A stretch of DNA of 64,000 nucleotides, taken from Pseudomonas wenzhouensis. Its GTDB lineage: Bacteria > Pseudomonadota > Gammaproteobacteria > Pseudomonadales > Pseudomonadaceae. Shown here one piece after another: positions 56,351-64,000 of this stretch (positions are counted from its first letter, which is position 1; each line of letters begins with the position of its first letter). The stretch spans positions 1,240,001-1,304,000 of the forward strand of contig NZ_CP072610.1 of NCBI RefSeq assembly GCF_021029445.1, given 5' to 3'. The notes beneath the pieces were generated by a model. The model was not told the DNA's origin. It saw only the letters and a list, made by a program, of their open reading frames with translations, and did no database searches. The position numbers and the translations under genes were made by a program.

Positions 56351-57082
56351 TTAAAGGCGGGTGATGTTCAACACGTCACCCGACAGGCTGACTTGCACCG
56401 CGTCACCCCATAGCGGGTCACGGCGCAGGTCTTCGGCGACCTTGTAATGGCCGGCAATCGACAGCATTTCGGCGCCCATTTGCTGACAGAAAATCCGTGC
56501 CTGGGTGTTGCCCTTGATCCCGGCCAGGGCGCGGCCACGCATGGGCGCGTAAACATGGATGTTGCCATCGGCGAGAAGTTCCGCCCCGGCGCTGACCGGC
56601 GCCAACACGATCAGATCGCCGCCCTGGGCATAGATCTGCTGGCCGCCGCGCACTGGTGTGGTGACGACCCGTGCGGGCTTGTGCTCGGGCTCGGCGGGTT
56701 TTACCTCGACCTTCTTCGGCGGCGCCGGGTCGATAGGCCGTTCGCGCGCTCCGGACGGCGGCAGCACGGGCAGGTCCATGGCTTCGGCGGCAGCGACGTC
56801 GCTTTCGCGAGAGGCGCGTATGGCCAGGGTGCGCAGGCCATGGCGGCGGCAGACGGCCATCAGCTCGGCCAGATCCAGCTCACCTTCGCCTGCCGGTAGT
56901 TTGTCCAGGGCCAGTACCAGCGGCGTATTGCTGAAAAAGGCCGGGGCCTGGGCGACTTTTTCCGTCAGTTGTGCGTCGAGGCGTTCGAGGTCGTTGTGCG
57001 CCAGTTCCATCACGGTGATGGCGAGCATGCTGCCCTTGAGCTGGAATACGGGGTCTTGGGCGAGGAGGTCGGCTTGGCTCAT
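56351..57082 (-). CDS. minC: Septum formation inhibitor MinC
   Basis: The 243-residue protein has an N-terminal FtsZ-inhibiting domain (about 1-110), a charged Pro-rich linker, and a C-terminal beta-helix that binds MinD ([36 protein letters not shown]). It blocks FtsZ assembly near the poles. It is the first gene of the minCDE operon. Confidence 0.95.
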   Translation of the reverse strand: MSQADLLAQDPVFQLKGSMLAITVMELAHNDLERLDAQLTEKVAQAPAFFSNTPLVLALDKLPAGEGELDLAELMAVCRRHGLRTLAIRASRESDVAAAEAMDLPVLPPSGARERPIDPAPPKKVEVKPAEPEHKPARVVTTPVRGGQQIYAQGGDLIVLAPVSAGAELLADGNIHVYAPMRGRALAGIKGNTQARIFCQQMGAEMLSIAGHYKVAEDLRRDPLWGDAVQVSLSGDVLNITRL

Positions 57083-57309
57083 GGTGGGGCGATGGGCCTT
57101 GTGGCGAGTCGAAAGATGCCGGACTTATAACGGCATAGACCGCATGCCGCAAGCCGCGCACGTCAGTGAGGCCAGAGCCGAGGGCGCAGGTTGGGGGTGT
57201 TTGTCTGTCGCTGCGCTGTGGCGAATGACTCAGGTGGCATGGATGTCGCCGAGCTGGCCGGGAAAACTGGGTTAGAATGCGCGGCTTTGCAAGTGATCGG
57301 AAACGCCTC

Positions 57310-58242
57310 ATGGATCGCCCCCGCTTTCGCGCCTATTTTCTTCATCCGCGCTTCTGGCCGCTGTGGCTGGGGTTCTCGCTACTGTGGCTGGTGGTGCAAC
57401 TGCCTTATGGCCTGCAACTGAAGCTGGGGCGGGCGCTGGGCTGGCTGATGTACCGCACGGCCAGCTCGCGCCGGCAGATCGCCGCACGCAACCTGGAGCT
57501 GTGTTTCCCCGACAAGAGCGCTGCCGAGCGTGAGCGTCTGCTCAGGGAAAACTTCGCCTCCACCGGCATCGCCTTCTTCGAGATGGCCATGAGCTGGTGG
57601 TGGCCCAAGGCGCGTCTGGCGCGCCTGGCGCACGTCGAAGGCCTCGAGCATCTGCAGCAGGCACAGGCCGAGGGGCAGGGCGTGATTCTCATGGCGGTGC
57701 ATTTCACCACCCTGGAAATCGGTGCCGCGCTGCTTGGCCAATTGCACACCATCGATGGCATGTACCGCGAGCACGACAACCCGTTGTTCGACTTCATCCA
57801 GCGCCGTGGCCGCGAGCGTCATAACCTCGATGCCACTGCCATCGAGCGTGAGGACATTCGCGCGATGCTCAAGGTGCTGCGTGCCGGTCGCGCCATCTGG
57901 TACGCGCCGGACCAGGACTACGGGCGCAAGCAGAGCATCTTCGTGCCCTTGTTCGGCATCCAGGCGGCGACGGTTACCGCCACCACCAAGTTCGCCCGCC
58001 TGGGCAAGGCGCGCGTGGTGCCCTTCACTCAGCAGCGTCTGGCTGACGGCAGCGGTTATCGCCTGGTGGTGCATGCGCCGCTCGAAGACTTCCCCGGCGA
58101 GAGCGAGGAGGCTGATTGCCTGCGCATCAATCAGTGGGTCGAGCACGTGGTCAGTGCCTGCCCGCAGCAGTATCTGTGGGCGCATCGGCGGTTCAAGACG
58201 CGCCCCGAGGGGGAGCCGAAGCTTTACGGTAAGCGCAAGTAG
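57310..58242 (+). CDS. Lipid A biosynthesis acyltransferase (LpxL/HtrB family)
   Basis: The 310-residue protein has an N-terminal membrane helix (about 18-38) and the LpxL-type catalytic H-x4-E motif (HFTTLE) near residue 128. It also has PDQDYGRKQSIFVPLFGI, which is characteristic of late acyltransferases of lipid A. It adds a secondary acyl chain, probably laurate, to Kdo2-lipid IVA at the inner membrane. The ATG at 57310 is where homologues begin; an ATG 33 bp earlier lacks support. It is divergent from minC. Confidence 0.92.
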   Translation: MDRPRFRAYFLHPRFWPLWLGFSLLWLVVQLPYGLQLKLGRALGWLMYRTASSRRQIAARNLELCFPDKSAAERERLLRENFASTGIAFFEMAMSWWWPKARLARLAHVEGLEHLQQAQAEGQGVILMAVHFTTLEIGAALLGQLHTIDGMYREHDNPLFDFIQRRGRERHNLDATAIEREDIRAMLKVLRAGRAIWYAPDQDYGRKQSIFVPLFGIQAATVTATTKFARLGKARVVPFTQQRLADGSGYRLVVHAPLEDFPGESEEADCLRINQWVEHVVSACPQQYLWAHRRFKTRPEGEPKLYGKRK

Positions 58243-58277
58243 CGCATCTATACTGCAACGAAAAACAGGATCGCCCG

Positions 58278-59459
58278 ATGACCGTGATTGCCCGCCCCGA
58301 TGCGCCCGTGACCGGGCTGATCCTCTCCGGTGGCGGGGCGCGGGCGGCCTATCAGGTCGGGGTGCTGGCGGCCATTGCCGATCTGCTGCCGGATGCCTCG
58401 CGCAATCCCTTTCCGGTGATCGTCGGCACCTCGGCCGGTGCAATCAATGCCGTTGGCCTGGCCTGTGGCGCGCTGCAGTTCGGCGAGGCGGTGCGGCGCC
58501 TGACCTCGGTCTGGCAGGGCTTTCACACCCATATGGTGTACCGCAGCGACTGGCCGGGCGTGCTGCGTCAGGCGGCGCGTTTCGTCGGTCACAGCCTGCT
58601 CGGCCTGGGGCGCGAGGTGCCGGTGGCGCTGCTCGACAGCTCGCCATTGCGCGAGTTGCTGGAGCGCGAGCTGGATTTCTCCGGTATCGCGGCTGCCGTG
58701 CGTCATCGACAGTTGCGGGCCGTGGCGGTGACGGCCTTCGGCTATGAAAGCGGTCAGGCGATGACCTTTTATCAGGGTCGCGCGACCATCGACCCCTGGT
58801 TTCGTCATCGCAGGGTGGGCGTGCCGACACGTCTGCAACTTCACCATCTGCTCGCCAGTGCGTCGATCCCTCTGATATTCCCGCCGGTGAAGATCAACCG
58901 CGAATACTTCGGCGACGGCGCGGTACGCCAGGCGGCGCCGATCAGCCCTGCCTTGCATCTGGGGGCCAGTCGCGTGCTGGTGATTGGTGTGAGTGGCAAT
59001 GCGCAGAGCAATGCCTCGGCCCCTGTGCCGGTCACCCCGGCCAACCGCCCGCCGAGTCTGGCGCAGATTGGTGGGCACATGCTCAACAGTACCTTCATCG
59101 ATAATCTGGAAACCGACATCGAACTGCTCGAACGACTCAACCAGATGAGTGCGCTGGTACCGCCTGAACGGCGACCGCGTGGTTTGGGCTTGAACCCGGT
59201 GGATGTGCTGGTGATCGCCCCGAGCCAGCCGCTGGATCAGATTGCCGCGCGTCATCAGCGCGAGCTGCCCAGGGCGCTGCGCCTGTTTCTGCGTGGTCCG
59301 GGGGCGACCAAAGCCGGTGGAGCGGGGGTGCTCAGTTACCTGCTGTTCGAGCCCGGTTACTGCAGCGAGTTGATCGAACTGGGTTATCAGGATGCGATGA
59401 CACGCAAGGCCGACCTCTGCCGTTTTCTCGGGCTGGTCGATGTGGCGCAGCCTGCCTGA
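58278..59459 (+). CDS. Patatin-like phospholipase
   Basis: The 393-residue protein has the patatin oxyanion loop SGGGARAAYQVGVL, the nucleophile S52 in GTSAG and the catalytic D213 in FGDGAVRQ. It has no signal peptide. Patatins deacylate phospholipids or other lipids. It follows the lipid A acyltransferase by 35 bp and is probably co-transcribed, consistent with membrane lipid handling. Confidence 0.92.
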   Translation: MTVIARPDAPVTGLILSGGGARAAYQVGVLAAIADLLPDASRNPFPVIVGTSAGAINAVGLACGALQFGEAVRRLTSVWQGFHTHMVYRSDWPGVLRQAARFVGHSLLGLGREVPVALLDSSPLRELLERELDFSGIAAAVRHRQLRAVAVTAFGYESGQAMTFYQGRATIDPWFRHRRVGVPTRLQLHHLLASASIPLIFPPVKINREYFGDGAVRQAAPISPALHLGASRVLVIGVSGNAQSNASAPVPVTPANRPPSLAQIGGHMLNSTFIDNLETDIELLERLNQMSALVPPERRPRGLGLNPVDVLVIAPSQPLDQIAARHQRELPRALRLFLRGPGATKAGGAGVLSYLLFEPGYCSELIELGYQDAMTRKADLCRFLGLVDVAQPA

Positions 59460-59519
59460 GTCGCAGCCCTGGAGGTCAGGTCGAGCGGCGCATCCTGCAC
59501 AGCGTCCGGTTTCTGCACC

Positions 59520-60374
59520 TCAGGCCAGCACACCATCGCGAAAGTCACGCAGAGCCTGCTCGATTTCCTCACGGCTGTTCATCACGAACGGCCCGTACTG
59601 GACGATGGGCTCGTTCAGTGGCGTGCCGGCGATCAGCAGCACCCGTGCGCCATGAGCGCTGGACAGGTGCAGTGCGCCCGCGTCAGACAGGCGTACCAGG
59701 CGCCCGGCGCTGACCGGTTGTGCGCTGGCCTCGGGTAATTCGAGCAAACCCTGGTAGACGTAGAGCATCACCCGCTGCCCGTCGGCCAGACGTGGTGCCA
59801 CCTGGCTGCCGGCCGGCAGATGCAGGTCGAACAGTTGCGGCTCGGTATGCGGACGCTGCACGGCGCCGGCCTGACGAATCTCTCCATCGTCGAACTCGCC
59901 GGCGATCACCACCACCTCGACGCCGGATGCCGTGTTGATGCGCGGGATCTCGCTGGCCGGGATGTCGCGATAACCCGCCTGGCCCAGTTTGTCCTTGGCC
60001 GGCAGGTTGAGCCAGAGCTGGAAGCCGCGCATGGCACCGGACTCCTGCTCGGGCATTTCGCTGTGAATGATGCCGCGTGCTGCGGTCATCCACTGCACGC
60101 CGCCGCTGCCGAGCAGGCCGACGTTGCCCAGGTGATCCTCATGGCGCATGCGCCCTTCAAGCATGTAAGTGATGGTCTCGAAGCCGCGATGCGGATGCGG
60201 CGGGAAACCGGCGATGTAATCGTCGGGGTTATCGGTGGAAAACTCGTCGAGCATCAGGAAGGGATCGAAGCGCTCCAGACCCGGCCCGCCGATTACACGG
60301 TTGAGGCGCACACCCGCGCCGTCCGAGGCGGGTTGGCCAGGCTGGATGCTGATGACGCGGCGTGGCGAAGTCAT
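59520..60374 (-). CDS. Pirin family protein
   Basis: The 284-residue bicupin has the pirin motifs HPHRGFETITYMLEG and the metal-binding region MRHEDHLGN, with GIIHSEMP close behind. Pirins bind iron and some oxidise quercetin; others regulate enzymes. The ATG at 60374 has AAGGAG in front. A much longer open frame to 61067 is only the shadow of the next gene. It converges with the patatin gene. Confidence 0.92.
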   Translation of the reverse strand: MTSPRRVISIQPGQPASDGAGVRLNRVIGGPGLERFDPFLMLDEFSTDNPDDYIAGFPPHPHRGFETITYMLEGRMRHEDHLGNVGLLGSGGVQWMTAARGIIHSEMPEQESGAMRGFQLWLNLPAKDKLGQAGYRDIPASEIPRINTASGVEVVVIAGEFDDGEIRQAGAVQRPHTEPQLFDLHLPAGSQVAPRLADGQRVMLYVYQGLLELPEASAQPVSAGRLVRLSDAGALHLSSAHGARVLLIAGTPLNEPIVQYGPFVMNSREEIEQALRDFRDGVLA

Positions 60375-60447
60375 GGCGAGCTCCTTGGGAGGTAGGAATG
60401 GCGCCATGCTAGTCGCATCGAATCGATATTTGGGTGGAAAATTTGCC

Positions 60448-60478
60448 GGCCATGCATCGATTAATTCGATGCATGGCC
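60448..60478 (-). terminator. Perfect 13-bp hairpin after the MlaA-like gene
   Basis: GGCCATGCATCGA and its exact complement flank a 5-base loop, 7 bp past the MlaA-like stop; the minus strand then reads GGCAAATTTT. It probably ends that operon. Confidence 0.6.
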
Positions 60479-60484
60479 CAGGCT

Positions 60485-61255
60485 TCAGTCGGCAATCTTC
60501 AGCTTGCGCGACTCGTGGTAGAAGTAACGAATCTTCTCGTACTCGAACGGCGAATTCAGTTGGCCATAGCGGAAGCCGGTATTGGCACGGGTGTCGACGA
60601 TACGCAGCGCCGTGATTCCGGGATTGTCGGCGCTGGCATCGGCCACATCGAGGTAGTTGACCGCGCTCTCCAGGCTGTAATCCGCCACCAGGCCGCCGGT
60701 GTCGCGCAGGTTCGACGGGCCGAGCAGCGGCAGCATCAGGTAAGGCCCGGCCGGTACGCCGTAGTACCCCAGGGTCTGGCCGAAGTCCTCGCTCAAGCGT
60801 GGCAGGCCCATCTTGGTGGCCGGGTCCCACAGGCCACCAACCCCGATGATGGTATTGAAGAGCAGCCGTGCAGTGCTGTTCATCGCCCGCTGGCCCTTGA
60901 GTTGCAACAGGCTGTTGGCCAGCGTGGGAATTTCCCCCAGATTGTTGAAGAAGTTGTGCACGCCACTCTGCACCAGGCTCGGCGTGACGTAGCGGTAACC
61001 GTCGACCACGGGCAGGAAGACCCACTGATCGAAACGGTAGTTGAAGTGGTAGACGCGGCGGTTCCATGACTCCAGGGGGTCATAGACCTGCAGGGCGTCA
61101 CTGGAGGCGCGCTCGAATTCCTGCTGGTCCAGCCCCGGGTTGAACTGCAGGTGCTGCAGCGGGTTGGTGAAACCGTCAGGGTCGACCTGGTTTGCGGCCA
61201 GAGCCTGCCCGCCGGCCAGCAGCAGGGCGATGATCAGGGTGCTGTGCTTAACCAC
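60485..61255 (-). CDS. MlaA (VacJ) family protein without lipobox
   Basis: The 256-residue protein has a signal peptide (about 1-20, ending ALA) and the MlaA core (YDPLESWNRRVYHFNYRFDQW, SEDFGQTLGYYGVPAGPYLMLPLLGPSN). MlaA is normally an outer-membrane lipoprotein that removes surface phospholipids with OmpF/C and passes them to MlaC. Here no lipobox cysteine follows the signal peptide. The start is a GTG at 61255, with GGAG upstream, lying inside the end of the preceding hydrolase gene (8-bp overlap). The other Mla genes are not in the window. Confidence 0.85.
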   Translation of the reverse strand: MVKHSTLIIALLLAGGQALAANQVDPDGFTNPLQHLQFNPGLDQQEFERASSDALQVYDPLESWNRRVYHFNYRFDQWVFLPVVDGYRYVTPSLVQSGVHNFFNNLGEIPTLANSLLQLKGQRAMNSTARLLFNTIIGVGGLWDPATKMGLPRLSEDFGQTLGYYGVPAGPYLMLPLLGPSNLRDTGGLVADYSLESAVNYLDVADASADNPGITALRIVDTRANTGFRYGQLNSPFEYEKIRYFYHESRKLKIAD

Positions 61256-62546
61256 GGAAGAACTCCAGCATGGCGTCGGCATTGACGCGATAGTTGAGGT
61301 TGCCGCAGTGCCCGCCACGCGGGTAAAGGGTCAGGCGGTCGCCGAAGGTGCGGCGCAGAAAGCCTATATCGCCCTGGCCGAGGATCAGGTCATCGGCGTT
61401 GTGCATCACGGCGATCTTGTCGCTGCCTTTGAGGTAGTCCTCGAGGGCATACAGGCTGGTCTTGTCAATCAGCTGATTGAGGCTGCCGCCGTCATAGCGG
61501 GCGCGCCACATGGGCATCAGTTGCTCGGCGATATAGCAATCGAAGTCACAGCGCAGGGCCATCTGGAAGAAGGGCGTGAGGCTGGTGCCCTCGGTGATGC
61601 GGTAGTCACGCGGGGTGATCAGGCCGCGACGATTGAGCAGGTCCGAGGTGAAGACGATATCGGCGGAGGAGAAGCGGAACGAGGTGCCGATGAGCATGGC
61701 CATCTGTTCGTCCGATAGCCGCTCTTTTGACTGCTGGAAGTCATAGAGCATGGCCTCGTTGATATCCAGGTAGCCCTTGTCGTTGAAATAGCGGGTCAGC
61801 TTGCCCAGCACCAGATCATAGAAGTTGGTGCTGTTGTCGATGCCCTGCACCCTGGTCTGCACCAGCTTGTCCAGGTTGGTGATGGAGGTGTAGAGGTTGA
61901 CCGGCGGGTTGAGCAGCAGCACACGCTTGAAGTCGAAGGCGCGACGGGTTTCATCGAGTTGGCTGACGAACGCGGCGTGCAGGGCGCCGAGGCTGTAGCC
62001 GGTGAGCATGAACTCACTGACATTGAGCTTCGGGTGCTGGGCGCGCACAGCCTGCATCACGCGGTACAGGTCGTCGGCATCTTCCGGGTTGTAACCGGGT
62101 GTGGCAGAGCGTGAGGCGGCGGCCATGAAGTCGTAGCTGGTCGGCGATGATAGCTGCACGACGTGGAAGCCGGCTCCGTAGAACAGCTTCTTCAGGTACT
62201 CGGTGGTGCCGCTGGCGTAGTGGGCGCCGGTGCCGGCGATGATGAAGATCAGCGGCGCGCGGCCTTTCTGCTCGGCCAGGCGATAACGCAGCCGGGTCAC
62301 TGGCCAGAAGTTCTCCAGCAACTCGAATTGTCGATCCGGGCGTAGGCGTACCGAGTAGTCGCGCTGCCTGATGTCGTCATCAGCCGGCAGCGCCGGGCGC
62401 AGCTCGGGCGGCGTGGTGGCGATGGTCGCCTCGAACGGGTTGGCCAGCGGATAACCGTAGCTTTCGGCATCCACATCGGCGGCCAGCGCCGAGGCACAGA
62501 AGACCAGGCCACCGAACAAGGCGGCGAGTCGGGCAAGGCTGTGCAT
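61248..62546 (-). CDS. Secreted alpha/beta hydrolase
   Basis: The 432-residue protein has a signal peptide (MHSLARLAALFGG...ALA) and an alpha/beta-hydrolase fold with an oxyanion segment LIFIIAGTGAHYASGTTEYL, the nucleophile serine in TGYSLGALHA and a C-terminal histidine in RGGHCGNL; an aspartate in HNADDLIL fits the third position of the triad. It would act in the periplasm on an ester or peptide substrate. The ATG at 62546 follows AAGGGA. Its end overlaps the MlaA-like gene, so the two are coupled and may act on the same lipid process. Confidence 0.85.
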   Translation of the reverse strand: MHSLARLAALFGGLVFCASALAADVDAESYGYPLANPFEATIATTPPELRPALPADDDIRQRDYSVRLRPDRQFELLENFWPVTRLRYRLAEQKGRAPLIFIIAGTGAHYASGTTEYLKKLFYGAGFHVVQLSSPTSYDFMAAASRSATPGYNPEDADDLYRVMQAVRAQHPKLNVSEFMLTGYSLGALHAAFVSQLDETRRAFDFKRVLLLNPPVNLYTSITNLDKLVQTRVQGIDNSTNFYDLVLGKLTRYFNDKGYLDINEAMLYDFQQSKERLSDEQMAMLIGTSFRFSSADIVFTSDLLNRRGLITPRDYRITEGTSLTPFFQMALRCDFDCYIAEQLMPMWRARYDGGSLNQLIDKTSLYALEDYLKGSDKIAVMHNADDLILGQGDIGFLRRTFGDRLTLYPRGGHCGNLNYRVNADAMLEFFRG

Positions 62547-62705
62547 GTGTGTAAGTCCCTTTGAATAAGAGAACGTCTGGATTGAACAGCTGGCTTTCGA
62601 CAGCAGCAAGCAGGGCAAAGTGCCAGACTATCCTGACCTATCGCGGGGATCTTGAGTAGCAGGGCCATGTGGTCAAGCGTGTCAGCCGGGGGCTGGCTTG
62701 TTCAG

Positions 62706-62930
62706 TCAGGCCTGATGGTGCAACCAGGCGTGCTTGGGACGCTCCGGTGCAGGCGGACGATTGCGCTCGAAACACTGCCAGATTTTTTCGTGGAAGTAGA
62801 AACCCACCGAGTTGCACAGCGGTTCGATGGCGGCCACCAGGCCACTGGCGGCAACGCTGCCGGTCAGCGCGTAGGTGACGCCGAAGGCGATGCAGAAGTG
62901 CATGATGGTGAAGGTCAGGGTCTTGAGCAT
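62706..62930 (-). CDS. DUF2061 small membrane protein
   Basis: The 74-residue protein has two hydrophobic segments (about 5-23 and 26-42) and the DUF2061 motif FTIMHFCIAFGVTYALTGS followed by HEKIW. Function is unknown. It is monocistronic. Confidence 0.85.
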   Translation of the reverse strand: MLKTLTFTIMHFCIAFGVTYALTGSVAASGLVAAIEPLCNSVGFYFHEKIWQCFERNRPPAPERPKHAWLHHQA

Positions 62931-63091
62931 GATGCACCTCGTTGAGAATCATTTCCTACGTAGGTAAGGCTAGTCGCACGCCCTCGAGTCGGGAAATGCG
63001 GCGTTTGCATGGTTGCAATAGCTCTACTCAATGAGGTTTTGGTTTTGAGGCCGTTTTTATCTATTTATCTTCGCCGCTCAAAGGAGGCGCA

Positions 63092-63460
63092 ATGTTTTGG
63101 CGTATGGCTGCCGACGCGCTGGTGGTGGTCCACCTCGGTTTCATCCTCTTCGTCATGCTCGGCGGCCTGTTGCTGCTGCGCTGGCCAAGGCTGATCTGGC
63201 TGCATGTGCCGGCGGTGGCCTGGGGTGTAATCGTCGAATGCCTGCACCTGGGCTGCCCGCTGACGCCCTGGGAAAACCAGTTGCGTCGTATGGCCGGGCA
63301 GGCCGGCTACGAGGGCGGCTTCATCGAGCATTATCTGATACCGCTGATCTATCCGGCCGGGCTCACTCCGGCTATTCAGCTGTGGCTGGGGGCCATCGTC
63401 GTGCTGGCCAACGCTGCCGTATATGCCTGGCTGATCGGGCGCTGGCGCAGGAAAACGTGA
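63092..63460 (+). CDS. DUF2784 membrane protein
   Basis: The 122-residue protein has three hydrophobic segments and the DUF2784 pattern (ADALVVVHLGFILFVMLGG, then CPLTPWENQLR, IEHYLIPLIYP). It is an inner-membrane protein of unknown role. AAAGGAGG lies upstream of the ATG. Confidence 0.88.
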   Translation: MFWRMAADALVVVHLGFILFVMLGGLLLLRWPRLIWLHVPAVAWGVIVECLHLGCPLTPWENQLRRMAGQAGYEGGFIEHYLIPLIYPAGLTPAIQLWLGAIVVLANAAVYAWLIGRWRRKT

Positions 63461-63565
63461 TCGTGATTTGCCCTGCCTATTCATAAATCTGATGAAGGCA
63501 TGGTGGCTTTATCGCCTTCGCTACACTGGCAGCCATCGCAACCAATCAATAAAGGCAGGGCTGCT

Positions 63566-64000
63566 ATGCAAAACCGCATGATGATCACGGGCGCCGGTTC
63601 CGGTCTGGGCCGCGAAATGGCCCTGCGCTGGGCGCGTGAGGGCTGGCGCCTGGCGCTGGCCGATGTCAACGAGGCCGGGCTGGCGCAAACCCTTAAGCTG
63701 GTGCGTGAGGCCGGTGGTGATGGCTTCACCCGTCGCTGCGACGTGCGTGACTACAGCCAGCTGACCGCCCTGGCGCAAGCCTGCGAAGAGCAGTTCGGCG
63801 GTATCGATGTGATCGTCAACAACGCCGGTGTGGCCTCTGGTGGCTTCTTCAGCGAGCTGTCGCTGGAGGACTGGGACTGGCAGATCGCGATCAACCTGAT
63901 GGGCGTGGTCAAGGGCTGCAAGGCATTTCTGCCGCTGCTGGAAAAGAGCAAGGGCAAGATCGTCAATATCGCCTCCATGGCCGCCCTGATGCAGGGGCCG
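63566..64000 (+). CDS. Short-chain dehydrogenase/reductase, N-terminal part (3' end outside window)
   Basis: The first 145 residues of a classical SDR are present: the cofactor motif TGAGSGLGREMA, the acidic residue in ALADVNEAG that favours NAD(H), NNAGVASGG, and the strand leading to the catalytic serine (KIVNIASMAAL). The catalytic Tyr and Lys lie beyond the window. GGCAGGG precedes the ATG at 63566. Confidence 0.92.
   Translation, partial: MQNRMMITGAGSGLGREMALRWAREGWRLALADVNEAGLAQTLKLVREAGGDGFTRRCDVRDYSQLTALAQACEEQFGGIDVIVNNAGVASGGFFSELSLEDWDWQIAINLMGVVKGCKAFLPLLEKSKGKIVNIASMAALMQGP

Noticed and set aside
60375..61067. A long upstream extension of the pirin frame
   Set aside because: It reads through the terminator hairpin and the MlaA-like gene in another frame; pirin homology starts at 60374 with AAGGAG in front.
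62941..62959. Fur-like site upstream of the DUF2061 gene
   Set aside because: Only about 10 of 19 consensus positions match, and no link of the gene to iron is known to me.

Overview
The window is a stretch of a high-GC gammaproteobacterial chromosome that looks like Pseudomonas, probably the mendocina/oleovorans (Ectopseudomonas) side of the genus. The evidence is blocks of gene order that I recognise from P. aeruginosa: a TraR/DksA zinc-finger gene, Lon-like protease, YqhA and fklB; icp, asrA and a pruR-type regulator; and apeB, rluA, minE-minD-minC, a lipid A acyltransferase and a patatin. The blocks are arranged differently from PAO1. Species assignment is an inference only.

Bases 1-7006 are the right-hand end of an integrated genomic island. 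A P4-type integrase (5563-6822) sits next to the 3' end of the tmRNA gene ssrA (7007-7398), the usual target of such integrases. The island cargo seen here is clearly AT-richer than the rest. It is one tightly packed operon: the C-terminal part of an adenine DNA methyltransferase cut by the window edge, a protein with two GHKL ATPase modules, a receiver-domain protein with an unknown C-terminal half, and an unknown protein. This is the best candidate for an undescribed, probably anti-phage, system.

7.5-34 kb is core and signalling DNA. It holds two paralogous Cache-domain hybrid histidine kinases, one of them in an operon with an HD-GYP response regulator and a chemoreceptor. It also holds a DUF4105 exported protein, an MgtE-type transporter, a LonB-like protease, a cluster of DnaA boxes, and a compact DNA-repair operon (DUF6482, exonuclease-like/GIY-YIG nuclease, FeS photolyase, DUF2256) behind a promoter carrying TTGTACAA palindromes. 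fklB, a small gene with a Fur-like box, an RND efflux pump pair and a second chemoreceptor follow.

34-46 kb is a divergent aldarate (glucarate/galactarate) catabolic locus. The minus-strand arm is gudD plus a TctCBA-type tripartite transporter. The plus-strand arm is kdgD, a second gudD, a GudP-type MFS transporter, garD and a 2-hydroxyacid dehydrogenase. The pathway converts D-glucarate and galactarate to 5-dehydro-4-deoxyglucarate and then to 2-oxoglutarate semialdehyde. The final dehydrogenase and any dedicated regulator are absent from the window.

46-64 kb is housekeeping: a YadGH-type ABC exporter, a cysteine-protease inhibitor, the heat-shock protease AsrA with a sigma-32-like promoter, an AraC regulator, GmhA-like isomerase, M18 aminopeptidase, methyltransferase, RluA, MinCDE, envelope lipid genes (acyltransferase, patatin, MlaA-like protein with a secreted hydrolase), pirin, small membrane proteins, and the start of an SDR oxidoreductase cut by the right edge. 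Palindromic REP-type elements lie between several of these genes.
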